Source: Pirellulales bacterium
Lineage (GTDB): Bacteria > Planctomycetota > Planctomycetia > Pirellulales > Thermoguttaceae
Assembly: GCA_030605745.1 (NCBI GenBank)
Contig: JAUWHT010000250.1
Location: forward strand, 1-25,893
Length of the DNA: 25,893 nucleotides
Direction: 5' to 3'
The notes under the pieces: generated by a model
What the model was told of the DNA's origin: nothing
Databases searched by the model: none
Seen by the model: only the letters and a program-made list of their open reading frames with translations
Shown here: piece by piece, positions 20,401-25,345 of the stretch
Position numbering within the stretch: the stretch's first letter is position 1
How the letters are laid out: the number at the start of each line of letters is the position of its first letter
Translations under genes and position numbers: made by a program

Positions 20401-21659
20401 GTGGCGGGCAGGTACGAGCCGATGCTGCCCCCGTTGCCGACCACGGTCAAGGCATCATCCGCCCCAGTGCCGCCGTCGTACATCAGGCCGCCTGCGGGCA
20501 CCGGATCGCCATTGCTGAAGTCGACCGTAAGAGTGTCGTTGCCGCCCCACCCGTAGACATTGAGTTGGTCGACCGTTGAGAAGGGCTCGTAGTACTCGAC
20601 AGTGCCGTTGATCTGCACCTCGAGGTACACGCCGGTGGAATCCAGCTTCACGTTGATATCGTCGTGCTGGTTGACCGAATCCTGGTCGCCGTTGAGGGTC
20701 ACGACTCCGTTGCTGTACCGTTCCATGGCGAAAGCGACCCCAATATACCAGTTGCTAATATAATCCCCAACATCCCAATGACTATTGGTGCCGTCCCATG
20801 TAACAGCGTAGTAATGGAGGTGGTTCGGTGCGGTGTAGCCGTTCCCAATGTCCTTGTCATCGTCGGAGTCTGTAATCCAGATCCCCAGGTAATAGTCCGT
20901 ACTGCCCGGTGTCTCCATAGGGTCATAGTTGAAACCCCAGCAGGTCACTGCGTGCCCACCGGGCGGAGTTTCGGGGTAGACGCCCAGGCCTATCCCGTAC
21001 CCGGCGTTGGTGTATGTGTCAATGGCCGTCATGATGTTCGCGTCATTTCCTTCCGTATGGAAGTAGGTGCCTAAGTTGAAGTCCGGATAGAACGCGCCGC
21101 CGGCCACGTCCACCTGCGACCAGCCCGGAGATACGGGGGAGTTATCGGTCCCATTGAACCACCACTCTATGGCGTAGTTCTGAAGGCAGCCATCGTCGGT
21201 CCAGTGGGCTTCGTAGTAATCCAACATCTGGTCGGCGTTGACCATGCCACCCGCGAAGCCCCAGCCGCTCCACTCGAGCATGTTCGACGAGCTGGCCGCC
21301 CAGCACAGGAGATCGTCGTCGCAGCCTGGCTGTCCGGTTGGCCACAGTGGTCCGTCGCTCCCTGGCATTTTCTCCGCATCGCACCAGGTGCCGTCAAAGT
21401 TGTCGAAGACGCGAACCCGTGTGCCTGCTTCCGCTGAGTCCGCCAAGGGCGGCAGCACGCCGTCAAACCTGGCGGGCTCAAACTCGCTATTGGTGGAACA
21501 AAGCGGAGGCACCGCTGACAGGAGCGTGCGTTGTTCGAGCGGTTCCAGCCGGAGTGACCGGAGTCCGCTACGGTGAATGGGATGTCTGGTCATGCTGCGG
21601 TTTGAGAAACGTCGGGCCTTGTTTCGATTGCCGAAGCCAAACAATTTCTGCCGTGCCAT
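11418..21659 (-). CDS. Giant exported multidomain surface protein with IdeS/Mac-like peptidase, RTX-like repeats and VWA domain
   Basis: One intact 3413-codon gene; the ATG at 21659 has a good AGGAGA site 8 bp upstream. The basic N-terminus with LEPLEQRTLLS (39-48) is the motif seen on giant planctomycete exported proteins. Residues about 85-315 resemble the IdeS/Mac (C66-like) cysteine peptidase fold: LLCWAASSSNML (C119), GGHAVTCWGF (H236), WITDSDDD (D264/D266). RTX-type GGxGxD repeats lie at about 540-612 and 770-812, within some 1700 residues of beta-rich repeats of the GDDTI-V type. Next come a pre-peptidase C-terminal-like domain (about 2030-2125), Ig-like segments, a VWA domain (about 2495-2700; MIDAS DVSGS, GGTDF, LSDG), FG-GAP/VCBS-like repeats (about 2890-3090) and three 47-residue repeats near the end. 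Likely a calcium-dependent cell-surface or secreted adhesin/peptidase; substrate unknown. Confidence 0.9.
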   Translation of the reverse strand: MARQKLFGFGNRNKARRFSNRSMTRHPIHRSGLRSLRLEPLEQRTLLSAVPPLCSTNSEFEPARFDGVLPPLADSAEAGTRVRVFDNFDGTWCDAEKMPGSDGPLWPTGQPGCDDDLLCWAASSSNMLEWSGWGFAGGMVNADQMLDYYEAHWTDDGCLQNYAIEWWFNGTDNSPVSPGWSQVDVAGGAFYPDFNLGTYFHTEGNDANIMTAIDTYTNAGYGIGLGVYPETPPGGHAVTCWGFNYDPMETPGSTDYYLGIWITDSDDDKDIGNGYTAPNHLHYYAVTWDGTNSHWDVGDYISNWYIGVAFAMERYSNGVVTLNGDQDSVNQHDDINVKLDSTGVYLEVQINGTVEYYEPFSTVDQLNVYGWGGNDTLTVDFSNGDPVPAGGLMYDGGTGADDALTVVGNGGSIGSYLPATTAGEGVVNVDGSAITFTGLEPVMVSGMTEFTFITPNSNDSLMIDSPAAGRNRISGSSGGVAFESLTFFDVDHFKIDTAANDAPLGTPNDTVSFGSDLVASGLLSFTVETGAGNDTVNASTVISQSVTLIGGAGDDTLIGGGGADRLEGGDGLDSLFGNGGNDTLLGGSSPDVLDGGAGSDTIDGGDDPDVYVFQGQGATVNDNITVSASGASVTVGNAATSETDVLNDIEQLDIITNASLGGPVGDRFTFNSLLGTEIEVINLDGQASDPNNLVTLNATDAADTITVGLIPGTVDEEQVLGLGPVINLLDIQGPGVGDTLVINGLGGDDVIRAEEAIVIFGPYLVFNGNTGDDTLVGNSGDSTLTGGDGDDVFIGNGGTDTIVSGDGGDTILVEGTPADDTITVSVVGGELQVDVNGNLTTYTETGGDLPAVERVLLEAGDGDDTINAVPLPGINTVVNAGGPAASDALSLVMPWGATITQGANSTSGTVFGGATVGDIDYTGLEGLNIASNTPGSGLTVRATDDGDTIAVEEGRSVAFVSVNDGTVISFELPAANFTSLALDGRSGDDTFSITPLGGVTIAAEGGDPTASDHAVINGTTGIDTITYTPLTPWSGTIQVNTAGLVSVETIESLVINGLGGDDALTVVATGGDDTIVHAAGAEIDAGGVQVNTMLPLEYVGLGAAGTVTIDGGAGGTDTLEYVGTQFDDQFDVAGNTGTIDLQTNPLAGVSDHVDVMQQAVERLVLDGLDGDDSFQVEGPQPYDWIFLQGGGPGNSDLVSILGEPGANITVSPNGPDGEGTVLLNGTSVAYSGVEDLHLLGGDKLTINGTLAENRWEVERGSLLYGTRVQIDDRELIEFGQFYEVELCNAVIPIGGADVFRVHPAYIGNLTVTGTGEDVLQIIGTGGDDVARLTPTTATLSLTTVTFSGMTQLDFLAQSGDDELLVDVDAAGGSDLIGVPITYDGGEGSDLLTISGTPAAGSAESTYTPGPAEGQGRVTHTDGNTTMTIDFVNLEPIVDLVPGPLLVLGTPADNAINYEQGLVPGWGCVTVDNFERLDFAFKTTLTIDGLAGDDVINLNNPATPTGLTGITVHGGDPTASDTVIVNGTTGDDTIRYTPTTATSDSATITGAQPVTVTVTTAELVVIDGRGSGPTGDTLTVVTPAGDSDTVVYEPKPGAPDSGSVQVIEGATGVSMLPMRFENLDALATVIIEDTGGDDDELFYIGTEVDDAIRVSPFPFGSTEVAHELFVPVVTTDVEDLRLNTLAGDDSITIDVQVPYLNVNVDGGEPDANDLLKLENYVQTNYVVQHRSPAEAPTLLPTITALGTTFSLSGVEQVDLNALSPGSDTMLVIGAPVEDDVLTYSPLAGTIPQEAAEAGTFRFDNSNIVYTFCSLDGTFTVDGGPGANTELGDHLIVNGSSSHDVMFINSPARTVDVENPAGTILKTVTLAEDMEVVTGQTGLGNDTVLVIPAPAAVAPAPGFLPYNLLINVDGGPPGASDALVIGGDVTGGPLPATDFVVVNHSRRPDEGTVRVFRGAVAMPDISYTDVEIVSPVVDPVDPNTGDPNLLILGPDMYEQNEYRATAAYLGSGQVINVENLAIFPNAEEHRFVPEDQDYFRVVAEKTGTLDFQVYFRMFDAGLLPAGGNINIEVLDVDGTVIAGTVVTNFGLPDATPDARVRIPVVAGQTYYLHVSGADNLVVNGYDMSIINAPPPVPYDLELLDFPPDGTPNPPGGSANSDTGRSQFDNVTYDSTPVIYLRLDDGIFLHDLPGNPADDAPPDEVIPIPFDAGSPTLPPSYRIAIFDEGDPQQPGILPQVLIGYARQHAEGVYVFDFDTDSIDAGFELTDGSHFISARVEMVDPAMPRQFGFGQRSQSLEIVVDTVDPPVAFGEPAVDGDGLHPDSDTGIEDQPDTFVDRITSDTTPTFWGIAEANAIVRLYADLNDDGVLDPDIDLFLSETVAIPEDGTNQFPRGQWILTTNIDMNDPAYFTEIDGLRTIFATAEDVAGNVTAPEDAEVLNIFIDTRGPQVDNVSITDHADYDLFDPKPSTDGPTPLAFGLDIELIDRPVRVGGGVIVGNDAVFVIDVSGSTFGAFAGTPVGDLNGDGSADTILDAEIAGFIALNQELIDRGLGDISNVSVVAFSSGANQLDMDPMAASVQLSTTPNADTDGNGTLDVEDVLRSLTSGGGTDFEVALQAAIDTINAVGTAPGNGNVIFLSDGYGGGGFADEADAIRAMGHNLRAFGVGTGSSLVDLQIIDPSAVQFTTTDELLDAFGGAGGGGGAGASFVYPAVNEILATTPGNYVLAGDANGIIPIESIEFIDHTVAGEVGRTTIRLNFFEPLPDDRFTLTVSDRIMDDAANALDGESNTAEPQEIPQFPSGDGEPGEDFVARFTVDSRPEIGTWAAGSVYVDTNGNFIFDPQNPDFTNRDITYSLGFTSDDIFAGNFSSNGAADGFDKLAAYGRVDGVFRWLIDTTNNGVQDVGVQNPGIPGVSVIDLKAINGLPVAGNFDGVANNGDEVGLFTGTTWWLDTDHDFNVDTPVASVITGYPIVGDFDGDGQDDLATWTDDTFYFDLAFDGFGGQNGNINYGFIGVRERPVAADMDMDGIDDIGLWVPDRSGATPEEGGEWYFLISNDPEGTQREDGSVNTLNHPFTPEPFGSDIFAQFGDEFALPVVGNFDPPGAGGGSGDDPAPTSVTLMGTSGDDVFEFVAGPTPASWTVMVNGVPYDVGPQIIAVEFDGLGGHDSVLLTGTNGNETLELWPGRGVLHGDGYTATVTGVETIAAEGLGGNDVAKLYDSAGNDTFSAGPTEGALFGDNFYNRVKSFDAVHAYATAGGIDVAKLYDSAGDDTFSADPIQGALFGNGFYNRAKFFEGVHAYATAGGIDMAKLHGSDGDDTFFGDSIQAALYGDGFYNRAKYFERANAYADAGTDKAILHDAVLETGSNIALTSGIGAELAKVAWLYDFEQLYGCDDSSDELVEQAVDDVLMAYWP
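11601..12023 (-). repeat. Three tandem 141-bp (47-residue) coding repeats
   Basis: Units begin at 12023, 11882 and 11741 (minus strand), each starting (V/M)AKL..S.G(N/D)DTF and including ALFG..FYNRAK.F and AYATAGGID; the third is the most diverged. The period is exactly 141 bp. Similar FYNR repeats occur, as I recall, at C-termini of other planctomycete giant proteins, where they may be cell-wall or sorting modules. Confidence 0.85.
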
Positions 21660-22011
21660 GGTTCAGTCTCCTGGTAAAGCTGGTGAAGCAGGTTTCGACT
21701 TACGCATTCACGCGTGACTTTGCGGGAGCGCGAGGAAGTCGACGTTTTCTGCGTGTACTTCCCAAAGCCCCGCCGGCAGTGCTAGCACACAGGGCCACAA
21801 TCATAGTCTAGGCAGAATGCGGCGTCAATAGGCTTTGTAAAGACTTCGTAAGTTGGGGCAGGGTAAGGAGATAGGGAAATTCGGCCGGCCTTGTCCCGAT
21901 TCCCTTCCGCGAGAAAAAGAAGATTCCCGCACAATCGGGCGCAAAAAAAAGCCTGGCCGGCCCGGGCGAGGTGGGTGCTTCCGGGAGAGCTATAAGCGCA
22001 AGTTAGTTAGC
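21660..22011. other. Intergenic region upstream of the giant gene
   Basis: This holds the ribosome binding site of the giant gene (AGGAGA just past 21665), a GGCCGGCC inverted pair (about 21881-21888 and 21954-21963) enclosing a CCCGATT/AATCGGG pair (about 21896-21938), and the terminator at 21943-21967. No confident promoter was identified. No gene is seen. Confidence 0.45.
21943..21967 (-). terminator. Rho-independent terminator of the outer membrane protein gene
   Basis: Read on the minus strand, a GC-rich hairpin (GCCcGG/CCaGGC, complement of 21951-21967) is followed directly by eight T residues (complement of 21943-21950). It lies about 180 bp beyond the stop of the outer membrane protein gene, with the MITE-like element between them, suggesting the element inserted into the 3' untranslated region. 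Confidence 0.55.
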
Positions 22012-22143
22012 ACTACAACGCTAACTCAACCTCAATGAATACACCACGGAGTCACGGAGGACACGGAGAAGATTACGAGGTTGCAATAACTAGACTTAAA
22101 CTCCGTGTTCTCCGTGTCTCCGTGGTGAACATAGCGTTGTAGT
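22012..22143. mobile_element. 132-bp MITE-like palindromic element
   Basis: Perfect 12-bp terminal inverted repeats (ACTACAACGCTA at 22012-22023, TAGCGTTGTAGT at 22132-22143) enclose a large inner hairpin whose 27-base arms (22042-22068 and 22101-22127) match at 25 positions. The arms are made of repeated CACGGAG units, a composition I recall from dispersed palindromic repeats in planctomycetes and other bacteria, which give rise to spurious HGDTENTE-type frames. No transposase is encoded. It ends one base before the stop codon of the outer membrane protein gene. Confidence 0.7.
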
Positions 22144-22144
22144 A

Positions 22145-23245
22145 TTAGTACCGCACTTCGGCCCGGGCGGTCAGGCCGTCGAAGGTCAGTGTGTCGCCCA
22201 GGCCAACGAAGTTGTTCGACTGCACCCCACGGATGAAATCGTCGGTCTTCACTGTGTTCATCCAGGCGCTGATAAGGTACCCGCCCGAAAAGTGCCACCG
22301 CCCGCTGGCGCTGGTCCAGCCGATTCCCAACTCCAGGTCCAAGATGGTGACAATCCGACCGGTTTTCCAGCTTGTTTCGGCGACGGTTGGGTCATAGGTG
22401 TTACCCTGGTGGTACCATCCCCGGAACTCGCCGGCGACGAAACTGGCCATACCGCGGCCGTAGACCATCAAGCCAGAGTTTGCAGCATGGCGTTCACCTT
22501 CCAGGCCCACGCGGATCCCGCCGCCGTCGAAGTGTACCTCGGTCTGAACCGTCTCTACCCCGTTGACGGCGAACTGCGCGGCGAAACCCTGGTCCAACCG
22601 GGCGTAACGGGCCCCGACGAGATAATTCAGACTGTGGTGGGAGTCGCAGGCAATCAGCCCACGATAATCGAAGTCTGCCAGGTCGAAATCCACGCCGTAG
22701 ACGGCACTGGCGTCCAGGCCGTCACCGCTCGCGCTGAGCGTGGAGGGATGGGAAACCATAGAGCGAATGACGTAGGGGCTGCTGGTGCTGATCTGGTCGG
22801 AGGTAGCACCGTCGAAATAGGTGTACGTCGCTCCCAAGCTGGCGTACCTGTTCAAGGCACGGGCGAAGCCCACGCGAAACGCCGGTTCGTAGCCGGGATC
22901 GACAATGCCCGTGCGCCCAACTTGGATAGGCACGTCCGGCGGAGAGGTCTCCGGCCCGTTAAAAGGGACCCCATAGACCACCTCGGCATCGCGCGGGCGC
23001 ATGTATAAAAAGTCACCGAAGAACTGCCATGTGGGGGCGGAGCAGCAAGCGGTACAGCACTCGGCACTACAGCACTCGCCGCAAGTGGGGCTTTCACAAT
23101 CGCAGCTTGCGTAACCGTAACTGTCGCAACCAGGACATTCGTCGGGTAGTGCCCCGGTGGGCTCGAACGGTTTCTTTGCGTAGCTCTGTTGCTGAGACAT
23201 AACCAGAATCAATCCGACCGCGATTGCCGACAGTATTACCCTCAT
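22145..23245 (-). CDS. Lpg1974/BBP7-like outer membrane beta-barrel protein
   Basis: A protein of 366 residues from the ATG at 23245, preceded by a strong GGAGGA site; an in-frame upstream ATG (23293) lacks one. A signal peptide is clear (MRVILSAIAVGLILVMS, cleavage probably near residue 22-24). Residues 37-68 carry 11 cysteines in paired spacing (CPGC, CDC, CGECC, ECC, ACC). The rest alternates polar and aromatic residues typical of a beta-barrel: WQFFGDFLYMRP, ASLGATYTYFDG, GIRVGLEGERHA, GLMVYGRGMASFVAGEFRG, and a last strand ending LTARAEVRY with the terminal aromatic expected for BAM assembly. This matches the Lpg1974-family pore-type proteins common in planctomycetes. Outer membrane location inferred; cargo unknown. 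Confidence 0.82.
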   Translation of the reverse strand: MRVILSAIAVGLILVMSQQQSYAKKPFEPTGALPDECPGCDSYGYASCDCESPTCGECCSAECCTACCSAPTWQFFGDFLYMRPRDAEVVYGVPFNGPETSPPDVPIQVGRTGIVDPGYEPAFRVGFARALNRYASLGATYTYFDGATSDQISTSSPYVIRSMVSHPSTLSASGDGLDASAVYGVDFDLADFDYRGLIACDSHHSLNYLVGARYARLDQGFAAQFAVNGVETVQTEVHFDGGGIRVGLEGERHAANSGLMVYGRGMASFVAGEFRGWYHQGNTYDPTVAETSWKTGRIVTILDLELGIGWTSASGRWHFSGGYLISAWMNTVKTDDFIRGVQSNNFVGLGDTLTFDGLTARAEVRY

Positions 23246-23562
23246 GACGATTCCTCCACGACTGATGAGACCTTGAAGTGTGCCCACGAACACGTTTGGC
23301 CCGGGTTAATCGGTGCGGGCTGCATCGATTGTATCGCCCGGATACTCGTATAGAACCAACAAAATCGGACTGCTCGGCAGGCTTGCCGCAGAGTACCCAG
23401 TTTGTGCCTGCCCCCAATTTTTACGTCCTTCGGCCTCACTTCAACGAGCTGTTCCGGGGGATGGGGAAGGTAGCAGAGAAGGTATAGGTCGTTGACGTGG
23501 TCGGTAGTATCACTATGATCTACACATGCCTTCCAAAAGTGGTCCAGTTCACGTAGCCACAA
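23246..23562. other. Upstream region of the outer membrane protein gene, no gene seen
   Basis: It contains the GGAGGA ribosome binding site next to 23245 and otherwise nothing I can assign. The minus frame that spans it has no protein-like composition and begins inside the decayed AmrS-like fragment. Confidence 0.4.
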
Positions 23563-23748
23563 TCAGTCGCCCGGAAAGAAGTGGAACAGCGGTTTTCGCT
23601 CCACATTGGCCAGGTGCATGGCTGCCACACGGCCGTAAGACAGAGGGACGAGTCTGCCGCGCTGGTTCTTCCGCACGCCACAGAAGCCGAGCTGATCTTC
23701 TTCCAGCAGGCAGCGCACCCAGGATCTCGTCCTGTTGGAGCGAACAAG
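23563..23748 (-). pseudogene. N-terminal fragment of an AmrS-like (AmmeMemoRadiSam) radical SAM enzyme
   Basis: About 60 residues matching the start of the AmmeMemoRadiSam-system radical SAM family: RCLLEEDQLGFCGVRKNQ, then RLVPLSYGRVAAMH, then VERKPLFHFFPGD, where the family typically has a FCxVRxN block and EKKPLFHFxPG. The frame ends at 23563 before the CxxxCxxC iron-sulphur motif, so it cannot be functional. It is fused in frame, without a start, to the glycosyltransferase fragment upstream. Confidence 0.65.
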
Positions 23749-24030
23749 GTCGAAGTCCATCACGTTGGGGACCAGCGTCGAACGCATGCCGGTTCGCCGA
23801 GCCAGTTCCTTGGCCGCGTAGGAGTTGATCACCACGTGGTGAATGCTCGACATGTGCGGTGGAAAGGCTGCCTGGAGATAATCCTCCGCCGCATTGACCG
23901 CGTAACGCTCGCGCTCCCACACGAAGTCGTGGTGATGGGCGATGGTGGGGATGTTGATCTCAGCGATCAGATCGGTGTTGATCTTGCGGACCAGGGGAGT
24001 TCTGCTTGACTCGACACCGTGCCCCGCAGT
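23749..24030 (-). pseudogene. Internal fragment of a group 1 glycosyltransferase
   Basis: The minus frame is open from 24030 (after a TAG at 24031-24033) and reads PLVRKINTDLIAEINIPTIA, then HHHDFVWERERYAVNA, AAFPPHMSSIHHVVINS, AAKELARRTG and LVPNVMDFD. This is the N-terminal half of a GT-B retaining glycosyltransferase (glycosyltransferase family 1/4 type). The donor-binding C-terminal domain is missing: directly after MDFD the frame turns into AmrS-like sequence. Frame retention across the junction is striking but gives no plausible enzyme. Confidence 0.68.
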
Positions 24031-24057
24031 CTATAAGACTACGTTCATTGGAGTCCC

Positions 24058-24327
24058 TCACTCCTTCTTCTCCATCAACACCACATTCATCAGATGCGGC
24101 TCCCGCTTCCCTTCCACTTCTGCCGTCTTCATCATCAGCACGCAGAAATGCGGCTCGAAAAGCTTCCTCAGTTCCTCCTCCGAAGAAAAGTGCAGCACGG
24201 TTCCAATCGAAGTCCGCCTTACTTTCCCGGAGCCGCCGAATCCAGGGTCTTTCTCGCTCATGAACTCACTGAGGCAACTCAGGGCTCGGTCAATGAACTG
24301 GCTGTCCGTCGAGACGCCCAGCCCGCA
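24058..24327 (-). pseudogene. C-terminal fragment of a class I SAM methyltransferase
   Basis: About 88 residues ending at a stop at 24058. The pattern FMSEKDPGFGGSGKVRRT, TVLHFSSEEELRKLFEPHF and EVEGKREPHLMNVVLMEKK is that of the last strands of small-molecule or polysaccharide-type methyltransferases (EEELRxLFxxxF, then a hairpin strand). The SAM-binding GxGxG half is missing, replaced in frame by IS66-like sequence. Inactive remnant. Confidence 0.55.
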
Positions 24328-24534
24328 CATAACCGTCAGCATCGTTTCCACAAAGCGACTGCCGCTCTCCGCACCACGCAGCAGCAAACGCTCCACCTCG
24401 CGACGGACCGGCGCCATGCGACGAACGAATGCAGCGCGCGTGATCGTACCGTCGCGATAGTTGCCCCAATGCTCGAACAACTTGCATGTGGCCCGTCGCA
24501 AGTCGTACCCCAGCCGATTGACCCAGTGGGTCAA
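24328..24534 (-). pseudogene. Internal fragment of an IS66-like transposase
   Basis: About 69 codons open from 24534: LRRATCKLFEHWGNYRDGTI, TRAAFVRRMAPVRREVERLL and a following SGSRFVETMLTV. The 'DGTITRxxFxxRMxPVRREVExLL' context and the SRFVExxLTV box correspond to the C-terminal third of IS66-family TnpC. The DDE catalytic segments and the gene ends are missing, and it runs in frame into the methyltransferase fragment. Confidence 0.55.
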
Positions 24535-24536
24535 TC
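24516..24536. repeat. Perfect 21-bp palindrome with TTGACCCA half-sites
   Basis: GATTGACCCA-G-TGGGTCAATC, a perfect dyad 126 bp inside the right core repeat. It shares TTGACCCAGT with the cluster at 9648-9680. GTGACA/CGACAC-type short repeats follow at 24540-24577 and may be the worn end of an IS. Confidence 0.5.
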
Positions 24537-24601
24537 AGCGTGACACTTCCTGAGAGCACGTGACATTTAGCGACACTTTGTGGTATTTCACGAAGTCGTT
24601 G

Positions 24602-24631
24602 CGGCGATTGGGGTTATCGTCACAATCGCCG
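24602..24631. terminator. Hairpin next to the right core repeat
   Basis: CGGCGATTG (24602-24610) pairs perfectly with CAATCGCCG (24623-24631) around a 12-base loop, with no U-tract. It sits 31 bp before the 24663 repeat. It may be a weak terminator or a recombination-accessory site. Confidence 0.35.
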
Positions 24632-24662
24632 TAGCATCAAGGGCTTACGAAAACCCGTCGCG

Positions 24663-24684
24663 CGAGTCCCGTGCCCTCCGCTTG
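24663..24684 (+). repeat. Core repeat copy 3: distal att remnant
   Basis: 22 bases identical to the 3' end of tRNA-Ser and one base beyond the 24-bp core. The two bases before it (CG rather than TT) already differ from the T loop, and no other tRNA arm is present. It marks the right end of the putative element B. On the minus strand it is again read as SGGHGTR. Confidence 0.75.
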
Positions 24685-24735
24685 CGGCTTCACAGCCCAC
24701 GCCACTGGAGGGTGGGTGAATCGTGTTCAGTGGGC

Positions 24736-24764
24736 CTGACGAGGAGGTCGATTTGGCGTAAAAT
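24736..24764 (+). promoter_or_regulatory. Sigma70-like promoter for the 87-residue gene
   Basis: CTGACG (24736-24741) and TAAAAT (24759-24764) are spaced by 17 bp, upstream of the gene starting at 24815, leaving a leader of about 43 bases. TTGG..CCAA arms around the -10 box (24753-24769) form a partial dyad. Confidence 0.5.
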
Positions 24765-24814
24765 ACCAATAGTAGGGCAAGATTGGGCTTCCCGGCCTTT
24801 CCCCTCCAAAGACT

Positions 24815-25078
24815 ATGGTAGAAGCAGCTAACCGACCACGCAAATCGGCCACCTTGCTTGGCTTGGCCTTTGATAGCAACGACGGGCACACCCGGATCAC
24901 CCGGGGAAAGAACTTCCTGCTTTACGGCGGAAGCCAGGATACGCATGCCGTAATGCAGGAGACGGCCGTGAAAATCAACGAGCACCTCGATAAGCAGGGA
25001 AAGCGGCTCGGAGACGTCTCAGTCGGCGAGCTGCGCAATATCTGCCGCGACGTGACCGAGTCGGTCGACGACGCGTAA
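24815..25078 (+). CDS. Small conserved-looking protein of unknown function
   Basis: A protein of 87 residues with protein-like composition: GLAFDSNDGHTRITRGKNFL, then LYGGSQDTHAVMQETAVKIN, and a C-terminal LGDVSVGELRNICRDVTESV helix. I recall similar unnamed proteins in planctomycetes but know no function. No signal peptide or membrane segment. There is no clear Shine-Dalgarno sequence before the ATG, but a promoter lies about 50 bp upstream. It is the first gene beyond the repeat array and probably belongs to the ancestral chromosome. Confidence 0.7.
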   Translation: MVEAANRPRKSATLLGLAFDSNDGHTRITRGKNFLLYGGSQDTHAVMQETAVKINEHLDKQGKRLGDVSVGELRNICRDVTESVDDA

Positions 25079-25082
25079 AGGT

Positions 25083-25114
25083 TTTCAGCTTTCAGCTTTC
25101 AGCCGTCAGCTTTC
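25083..25114 (+). repeat. Short tandem repeat (TTTCAGC)n
   Basis: Three exact 7-bp units and a fourth diverged one (CGTCAGC) begin 4 bp after the stop of the preceding gene. Related AGCTGACATCTGATAGC sequence follows at about 25158-25174, making an imperfect inverted arrangement. The rest of 25115-25345 holds no gene I can see apart from the ribosome binding site at 25332-25338. Confidence 0.6.
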
Positions 25115-25345
25115 GGTCATGTGGATTGTCGTTGACTACTGTGGTTTGCGCTTGATAGCTGACATCTGATAGCTTTCCACAAGCGGCTGTGGCCCGCAAA
25201 TTCCGCGCAATCCTCCTATTTTGCTCAGTCCTGCGGGTTTTTCTCACCGCCCATGTTTCCCTGTCCCCTTTTTCGCCGCTTTTCGGCAACTATGGTGTAT
25301 TCTTTCTACATTGAAGCACCCTGCCTGTTTTGGAGGGATCATTCC

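Larger units (their letters stand above)
9566..24684. mobile_element. Putative older island B in tandem at the same tRNA
   Basis: Bounded by the 9566-9589 repeat and a 22-bp copy at 24663-24684. Support: a tyrosine recombinase stump of a different family just inside the left end, palindromic TTGACCCAGT motifs near both ends, and IS and gene fragments clustered at both ends. Weak points: no intact integrase, and the interior genes (giant surface protein, outer membrane protein, TrmO-like) could be ordinary chromosomal genes. If real, B inserted first, and A later used the tRNA-proximal site. Confidence 0.5.

Noticed and set aside
22032..22298. 88-codon minus frame across the MITE
   Set aside because: Its HGDTENTE-type residues are the known artefact of CACGGAG palindromic repeats, and it overlaps the outer membrane gene in another frame.
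24620..24985. 121-codon minus frame through the third core repeat
   Set aside because: Overlaps the better-supported plus-strand gene and promoter. The SGGHGTR stretch only reflects the antisense of the tRNA repeat, though it could be a relic of an old integrase tail.
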